9,161 nt of DNA, taken from positions 1-9,161 of the forward strand of contig DATBFG010000059.1 in the NCBI GenBank assembly GCA_036558645.1. The letters run 5' to 3'. Origin of the DNA: DATBFG01 sp036558645. Lineage in GTDB: Bacteria > Acidobacteriota > Terriglobia > Terriglobales > Acidobacteriaceae. Position numbers and translations under genes: made by a program. Of the stretch, positions 5,922 to 9,161 are shown piece by piece; the stretch's first letter is position 1; each line of letters opens with the position of its first letter. A model generated the notes under the pieces. That model was not told the DNA's origin and did no database searches. It saw only the letters and a list, made by a program, of their open reading frames with translations.

Positions 5922-6428
5922 ATGAAGCGATCCATTCTGTTCATTACTCTTTTCGTCGTCGCCACTCTGGTCTTCAACACTGATCTCTCAGCGCAGAGAC
6001 GTGGTGGAGGAGGTGGCGGCAATCGCAACGTGCGCAGTAGCGCAAACAGCAGCGTAAATCGAAACAACAATCAGAACGCCAATGTGAACCGAAACGTCAA
6101 TCAGAACGCCAACGTAAACCGAAACGTTAACGTGAACCAGAACGTCAACGTGAATCGCAATGTCAACGTCAACGTCGACAACAACTACCACGGCGGGGGT
6201 TACTATGGTGGCGGCTGCTGTTACCATCCGGTCGCAACCGCCGCGGCTGTCACGGCCACAGCAGTAGTCACTGCCGCCGTGGTTGGTTCGATAGTTGACA
6301 GACCGCCTGCGGGGTGTGTCACTCAAGTCATCAACGGACTCGCCTACCAGCAGTGCGGCAACACCTGGTATCAACCCCAAATGTCGGGAACGGCGACGAC
6401 CTATGTCGTGGTCAACGCGCCACGATGA
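5922..6428 (+). CDS. Secreted Asn/Val-repeat protein
   Basis: A 168-residue exported protein. A signal peptide (1-24, cleavage near LSA) is followed by RRGGGGGG and an Asn-rich tract (about 34-88) made of 10-12 residue units such as NQNANVNRNV and NQNVNVNRNVNV. Every second residue is Asn over long stretches. The DNA repeats too: CAGAACGCCAA occurs twice 30 bases apart, so the tract grew by tandem duplication. Next come a Gly/Tyr/Cys patch (about 88-101), an Ala/Val-rich hydrophobic segment (105-125, a possible membrane span or self-associating helix) and a small C-terminal domain with C132 and C145 and strands TQVINGLAYQQ and TTYVVV. The alternating Asn-Val pattern could form a beta-rich or amyloid-like fibre, but this is inference. 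AGGAGA (5913-5918) overlaps the end of the upstream stop codon, indicating translational coupling with the DUF2092-like gene. Confidence 0.85.
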   Translation: MKRSILFITLFVVATLVFNTDLSAQRRGGGGGGNRNVRSSANSSVNRNNNQNANVNRNVNQNANVNRNVNVNQNVNVNRNVNVNVDNNYHGGGYYGGGCCYHPVATAAAVTATAVVTAAVVGSIVDRPPAGCVTQVINGLAYQQCGNTWYQPQMSGTATTYVVVNAPR

Positions 6429-6531
6429 CACACGCGATCAAGGTGAAACCTGCGGGGAGAAGTAGAAGGGGAAGGGAAGGTTTAAGAGGAAGCGCGAATC
6501 GTCAGAAAAGTCCACCGCAGGAAAATTGCTG

Positions 6532-6903
6532 TTATTCCTGGAACGTCACGCACACCCCGTTGGGGTCGATTGCGCCGAATTCTTTTGTGCCCCAAGGCTT
6601 AGTTTGCAAGGAGCCGTTGGGATGTACCTTGCCGCCGCGTTGCTGGTATTCGGCATACATGGCTTCAATGCCCTTTACCGCGAGTCGAACCATTGTCTGG
6701 TCGCCGACCTTCCGTGCCAGTGCCTTGTCGTCCATACCGGAGATGTGTAGGAAGGCCTCGCCGCGGTTAATTCCTGCATAGGTCGGCGGAGTGTTGTCGC
6801 GAAAGGTTTCCTTGAAGCCGCAGACGTCGATCCACCAATTCAAAGACTCCGCGGTGTCGGCAGCTGGGAGAACGGGAATAGCGCCTTTGATGATCGGTTC
6901 CAT
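6532..6903 (-). CDS. VOC-family (bleomycin-resistance-like) protein
   Basis: A 123-residue cytoplasmic protein of the vicinal oxygen chelate fold, with two beta-alpha-beta-beta-beta halves (about 6-55 and 70-122). The first half has PVLPAADTAESLNWWIDVCG; the second ends with PWGTKEFGAIDPNG (103-116), the hallmark of the glyoxalase/bleomycin-binding branch. The His/Glu metal set of glyoxalase I is not evident: no His stands in the first strand. It therefore looks more like the non-enzymatic drug-sequestering (Ble-like) members or a protein of unknown ligand. The start is fixed on the upstream side, because the codon just before the ATG is an in-frame TAA. No clear Shine-Dalgarno sequence is seen. 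It converges on the Asn-rich gene, with about 100 purine-rich bases between the two stops and no obvious terminator. Its leader overlaps the TPR remnant on the other strand. Confidence 0.87.
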   Translation of the reverse strand: MEPIIKGAIPVLPAADTAESLNWWIDVCGFKETFRDNTPPTYAGINRGEAFLHISGMDDKALARKVGDQTMVRLAVKGIEAMYAEYQQRGGKVHPNGSLQTKPWGTKEFGAIDPNGVCVTFQE

Positions 6904-6920
6904 TTACGAAGCATAAATGA

Positions 6921-7103
6921 AATACACTGGCTTGCCTACGCAGTAACAGTAGCGTCGGAGCCTCATTTGTAGTTGACAAGCCAGGCAAGACTGACGAGGC
7001 GCTGGCCTTGTACGACAAGTATCTGAAGATGTTGCCAAGCGGACCCTACGCAGACCAGGCGCGAAAAGCTCTGCGCAAAAACACCGCTAGTGCTTCGCGG
7101 TAA
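6921..7103 (+). pseudogene. Orphan C-terminus of a TPR protein
   Basis: The + frame ending in TAA at 7101-7103 is open from 6921. From about 6966 it reads like the last repeat of a tetratricopeptide protein: GKTDEALALYDKYLKM then SGPYADQARKALRK, the classic A...Y..YL...P.. helix pair. There is no usable start codon before a Met deep inside the helix, and the codons before about 6966 look non-coding. I read it as the surviving 3' end of a larger gene whose front was lost. Its stop is about nine bases from repeat D, and its 5' edge is only some 60 bases from the VOC start codon. It is unlikely to be expressed as a protein. Confidence 0.68.
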
Positions 7104-7111
7104 TTGCAGTG

Positions 7112-7199
7112 AGCAGTTGTTACCCACTCAAAACCCCAAACAGGGTCTTTCGGACCACATCTGGTCAATGAATGAAATCGCGATGTTACGCCAATCATC
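7112..7199 (+). repeat. Intergenic palindromic repeat, copy D
   Basis: It shares CACTCAAAACCCC (about 7125-7137) and the ACAGGG loop with copy C, then GGTCAATGAATGAAATCGCGAT with A. The inner hairpin is reduced to CCC/GGG. The right end (GTTACGCCAATCAT) is diverged from CGCCAGTTGA. It starts about nine bases past the TPR remnant stop. Confidence 0.75.
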
Positions 7200-7216
7200 A
7201 GGTACACTTCTGCCTT

Positions 7217-7436
7217 ATGGCAGGGAGCTTTTGGGGGCGACTTCTTTGCAGCGGGGCTTGGCCTCTATTTGTTCCATTCGGCCCTAGTAGGCAGATGCGA
7301 AACTCACGGGCGGGGCGGAGGACGTTCCGTCATCATAGGCTTGAAATCATCTTGGATTTGCATCGCACTGGCGCTTTGCGGGGTAGCTATGTGCCTTTGG
7401 GTTGCTGTCGATGTTCGCCAAAAACTCAGCCACTGA
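7217..7436 (+). pseudogene. Probable broken small two-helix membrane protein
   Basis: The frame ending TGA at 7434-7436 is open from 7176 but has no ATG, GTG or TTG start before its protein-like part. It encodes a hydrophobic segment (GGDFFAAGLGLYLFHSALVG), a basic Gly-rich loop (ETHGRGGGR) and a second hydrophobic segment (SSWICIALALCGVAMCLWVA) ending in DVRQKLSH. An ATG at 7217 is one frame off. Removing one base from the TTTTGGGGG run (7229-7237) would join it cleanly to give MAGSFGGDFF and a product of about 72 residues. No Shine-Dalgarno sequence is seen. The stop codon lies inside repeat H. It could be chance, but hydrophobicity and layout look real. Confidence 0.38.
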
Positions 7437-7464
7437 GCGTAATGGCGATATTTCACCAGTCATT
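7412..7464 (+). repeat. Intergenic palindromic repeat, copy H (right half)
   Basis: A partial copy: CACTGAGCGTAATGGCGAT then TTTCACCAGTCAT. It is closest to copy E (both have GAGCG and ATGGCGAT). A left arm is not clear. It supplies the TGA of the plus-strand ORF (7434-7436) and contains the TGA of the minus-strand gene (7460-7462), so it is the whole gap between two converging frames. Confidence 0.6.
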
Positions 7465-7963
7465 GGTTGCTGGCATTCAATTTTGCTTGGTTTCTGCGTA
7501 GGTTGGTGATTAGAGCACTCAGAATTAAGACGTTTACGGCTACGCCCACCACAATGCCTATCAATGGGAACTCTCGGATGTGAAGCAGTCCATTGACCAA
7601 AGCGAAAACATAAATTGCAATTAGGATTCTGGAACTCTTCACCGCACGTTCTCGCTGCTCGTGCGTGATGTCTCGATCAGAAATGGGCGCTCTCTTTAGG
7701 GCCACCCACATAATCAGAAAACTGCCGACAAGATTCGCAAGCCCGAGAAGCCCCAATAATCGAGGCGCCAATACGTTTTCTACTGAAAGCAACACAAGAG
7801 CGGTAATAATCACGAATTGTGCAGCAACAAAGAGCAAAAAAATTGTCAGCCTCTTTTTGCCAGCGGCAGTTGGCGGTTGTATGAACGTCTTCGTCAGCCA
7901 GACCATTGCGAGCGCCAACAACACCATTGCCGCAACCGCCACGAATAGAAGTGATTTGTCCAT
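7460..7963 (-). CDS. Five-helix integral membrane protein
   Basis: A 167-residue inner-membrane protein of unknown family, starting at the ATG at 7961-7963. AGGAGG (7967-7972) lies three bases upstream, so the start could pair with the overlapping GGAGGGG; a TTG eight codons further up would place this site inside the gene. Five hydrophobic segments are visible at about 4-24, 40-61, 68-89, 111-127 and 132-153. A charged loop (APISDRDITHEQRERAVK, about 92-109) lies between the third and fourth, and the tail is basic (NLRRNQAKLN). No conserved catalytic or transport motif is recognised. The stop codon lies inside repeat H, and repeat G lies 40 bases upstream of the start. It may follow the 8091-9040 gene on the same strand, but the repeat between them argues against tight coupling. 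Confidence 0.77.
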   Translation of the reverse strand: MDKSLLFVAVAAMVLLALAMVWLTKTFIQPPTAAGKKRLTIFLLFVAAQFVIITALVLLSVENVLAPRLLGLLGLANLVGSFLIMWVALKRAPISDRDITHEQRERAVKSSRILIAIYVFALVNGLLHIREFPLIGIVVGVAVNVLILSALITNLRRNQAKLNASNQ

Positions 7964-7966
7964 ACC

Positions 7967-7972
7967 CCTCCT
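7967..7972 (-). promoter_or_regulatory. Ribosome binding site deciding the membrane protein start
   Basis: AGGAGG on the minus strand, directly before the ATG at 7961-7963. It supports this start over the TTG at 7985-7987, although the spacing of three bases is short. Confidence 0.55.
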
Positions 7973-8004
7973 ACGTGTTGACGGCAAGTATAGCTGTTGA
8001 TGCC

Positions 8005-8085
8005 AAGGCGTTCTCGCAAGCTTGCGCCGTGTCCATTCGCCTTTTTCCGTGTCAATGAGTGTTATCGCGATTTTGCGCCAACTGA
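8005..8085 (+). repeat. Intergenic palindromic repeat, copy G
   Basis: The copy closest to A over its whole length: AAGGCG (8005-8010), CAAGCTTGCGC, TCCATTCGCCTTTTTC in the loop, TCAATGAGTG (8051-8060, inside GTCAATGAGTG), ATCGCGAT and CGCCAACTGA at the end. It begins 41 bases upstream of the membrane protein start and ends only five bases from the stop codon of the gene at 8091-9040. Confidence 0.8.
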
Positions 8086-8090
8086 AGTGC

Positions 8091-9040
8091 CTAGTCGCAG
8101 CCAGCTTCTTTGATCGTCGTGCTCACCCACACGACAGAATGCGACGCGGAGTAGAAGGAAAGCCAATAAGGCCGAGTCACAACGACGACGATTTGATTTT
8201 TACCGTTTTTCCATCGGAACACATGTCTTGCGGCAGTGTTTTTTACCCTTCGGAGAAGCGGAACTTGATTGGGGTAGTACTGCTTCAATGAGTCAATGGC
8301 GACCCATTGCGGATCGCTGAATGCCCAAGCTGCTTCGCCATTGTCCGCTTTCCTCTGATCGGCGATGACCTGCTCCACCGCTGCATCGGGATACGATATG
8401 GAAATGTGTCTCTGATAGCGAACCGACGCGTCCTTACAGCCCTCGTTCTCATACCAACCCGCCTCAGAGGTGAAGTCCAAATCGCTGCGTGTGTGTGGTT
8501 CAAACGATTCGACGCGCTGAATGACAAAGAGACTACAGCACCCCATATGTCCGAACCCTCGCCATTGAGTTTGGCCCTTCAGCGTTTGTTTTTCTCCAGA
8601 GAAGAATCTTCCTATTGCGGTCAGCCGCACGGTCGTATCCTCCTCTTTCGCCAGCAGGTCTGTGAATCTCTTGAAGATCACGTCATCAACAAGAGGAATG
8701 TGTATCCCATCAATTGTTAGCGGCTCTGGTCGGGTTTTCGATGCGGCTTCTCCGGGCAGCAATACATCGTATTCGATTGCGCGTTGCCTCCATACATGCA
8801 GACCGAGAAGCCTTGCGTATGACAGGAAGGATCGGCGAGGGCGAAATCTTCGAATCCGTGTGTCACGAAGGCAGTCACTCGCACCAGTTGGTGATTGTAG
8901 GCAACAGGTTCCTTCGATAATTCGCAAAACGTGACATCGCGAGGTCTGACAACGTCATTTGCTGACGGCTCCTCCGTTTGGGCAAGCAGTGGCAACGCAC
9001 AAACTAGCAGCGTCAGCAGTAATTCGAGCGAATGTTTCAT
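8091..9040 (-). pseudogene. Frameshifted exported protein of unknown function
   Basis: Two overlapping frames together make one protein. Frame 1, from the ATG at 9038-9040, gives a signal peptide (MKHSLELLLTLLVCALPLLAQ) and then a domain with DVTFCELSKEP and TMYCC (residues 91-95). It then runs off into EKPHRKPDQSR and stops at 8717. Frame 2 continues the sense as PGEAASKTRPEPLTIDGI and goes on to the stop at 8091-8093, with GRFFSGEKQT, GFGHMGCCSLFVIQ, AWAFSDPQ and RPYWLSFYS. The switch is at 8754-8756: restoring one C to the CCC run gives an unbroken product of about 316 residues. Several Cys (C39, C73, C81, C94, C95 and a CC pair further on) suggest disulfides in an exported protein. No slippery heptamer is visible, so a mutation or a sequencing error is likelier than programmed frameshifting. 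No clear Shine-Dalgarno sequence precedes the start, which is chosen for the signal peptide. I believe similar proteins of unknown function occur in acidobacteria. Confidence 0.78.
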
Positions 9041-9084
9041 CGGGTTAATGGTAGGGGACGGGAGTCGCTGATGCCAGCCGAAAG

Positions 9085-9161
9085 TCAATTGTTGAGAACA
9101 GGCGACTTCACTCATTGACCTTTGCCCGAAACGGGACTTGATCAATGAGTGCTATAGGGAT
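9085..9161 (+). repeat. Intergenic palindromic repeat, copy I (cut by window end)
   Basis: The inner arms CACTCATTGA (9109-9118) and TCAATGAGTG (9142-9151) are perfectly complementary. The loop contains CCCG-AAA-CGGG (9124-9134) and GGGACTTGATCAATGAG, close to copy C without its extra 11 or so bases. The left outer arm GAGAACAGGCGA matches copy B. The right end leaves the window. It lies about 45 bases upstream of the start of the gene at 8091-9040. Confidence 0.75.

Noticed and set aside
5988..6431. Minus-strand ORF of 147 codons opposite the Asn-rich gene
   Set aside because: Its Val/Asp repeat is simply the reverse complement of the Asn/Val codon repeat; it has no signal peptide or ribosome site.
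6449..6521. CCTGCGG/CCGCAGG inverted pair as a bidirectional terminator between convergent genes
   Set aside because: The loop is about 59 bases and there is no T-run; pairing of seven bases at that distance is weak.
8307..8720. Plus-strand ORF inside the frameshifted exported gene
   Set aside because: The opposite strand carries the conserved-looking protein; this frame shows no coherent features.
8754..8760. Programmed -1 ribosomal frameshifting
   Set aside because: No X XXY YYZ slippery heptamer exists at the junction (TGCTGCCCGG), and the gene is not of a type known to use it.
298..9161. CRISPR array
   Set aside because: The repeats are 300-2500 bases apart, diverged, palindromic and separated by genes, not by uniform 30-40 base spacers.
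298..9161. Classical integron attC sites
   Set aside because: The conserved AAC and GTT core sites are not present at matching ends of the copies, and no integrase is in the window; kept only as a layout analogy.

Overview
The window looks like chromosomal DNA from an environmental bacterium, most likely an acidobacterium (Terriglobia-like). The pointers are a secreted protein built of GLoVer tandem repeats, a DUF2092-type exported protein paired with an Asn/Val-repeat secreted protein, several exported proteins of unknown function and moderate GC. This assignment is an inference from gene content. No rRNA, tRNA, CRISPR array, transposase or integrase was found.

Layout, left to right. 1-435 holds no gene but carries repeat copy A. 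436-1071 (-) is a one-helix membrane protein. 1308-2513 (-) is an exported protein with seven GLoVer repeats. 2514-3006 is a long intergenic stretch with repeat C and two further hairpins. 3007-3795 (-) is an exported protein with an internally duplicated, dimeric alpha/beta-barrel-like fold. It is divergent from 3991-4551 (+), an exported cupin. After a 480-base gap come the coupled pair 5034-5912 (DUF2092-like) and 5922-6428 (Asn/Val-rich). 6532-6903 (-) is a VOC/bleomycin-resistance-like protein. 6921-7103 (+) is the orphan C-terminus of a TPR protein. 7217-7436 (+) is a probable broken two-helix membrane peptide. 7460-7963 (-) is a five-helix membrane protein. 8091-9040 (-) is an exported protein broken by a one-base frameshift in a C run.

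The main unexplained structure is a family of about 80-100 bp imperfectly palindromic elements: nine copies (A-I) in 9.2 kb, found only between genes. Each shares a right-hand core of about 34 bp (TCAATGAGTG, then ATCGCGAT, then CGCCA and TTGA-like ends), and the more complete copies have an inverted left arm. All point the same way on the + strand whatever the strand of the neighbouring gene, and nearly every interval between copies holds exactly one gene or coupled gene set. This resembles either a dense REP/MITE-like repeat population with biased orientation or a cassette-like array. The usual integron attC end motifs are not evident.

The genes do not form one obvious pathway. Most encode exported or membrane proteins of unknown role. 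Three of them (TPR remnant, two-helix peptide, frameshifted exported protein) look decayed, which suggests an accessory, fast-changing region.
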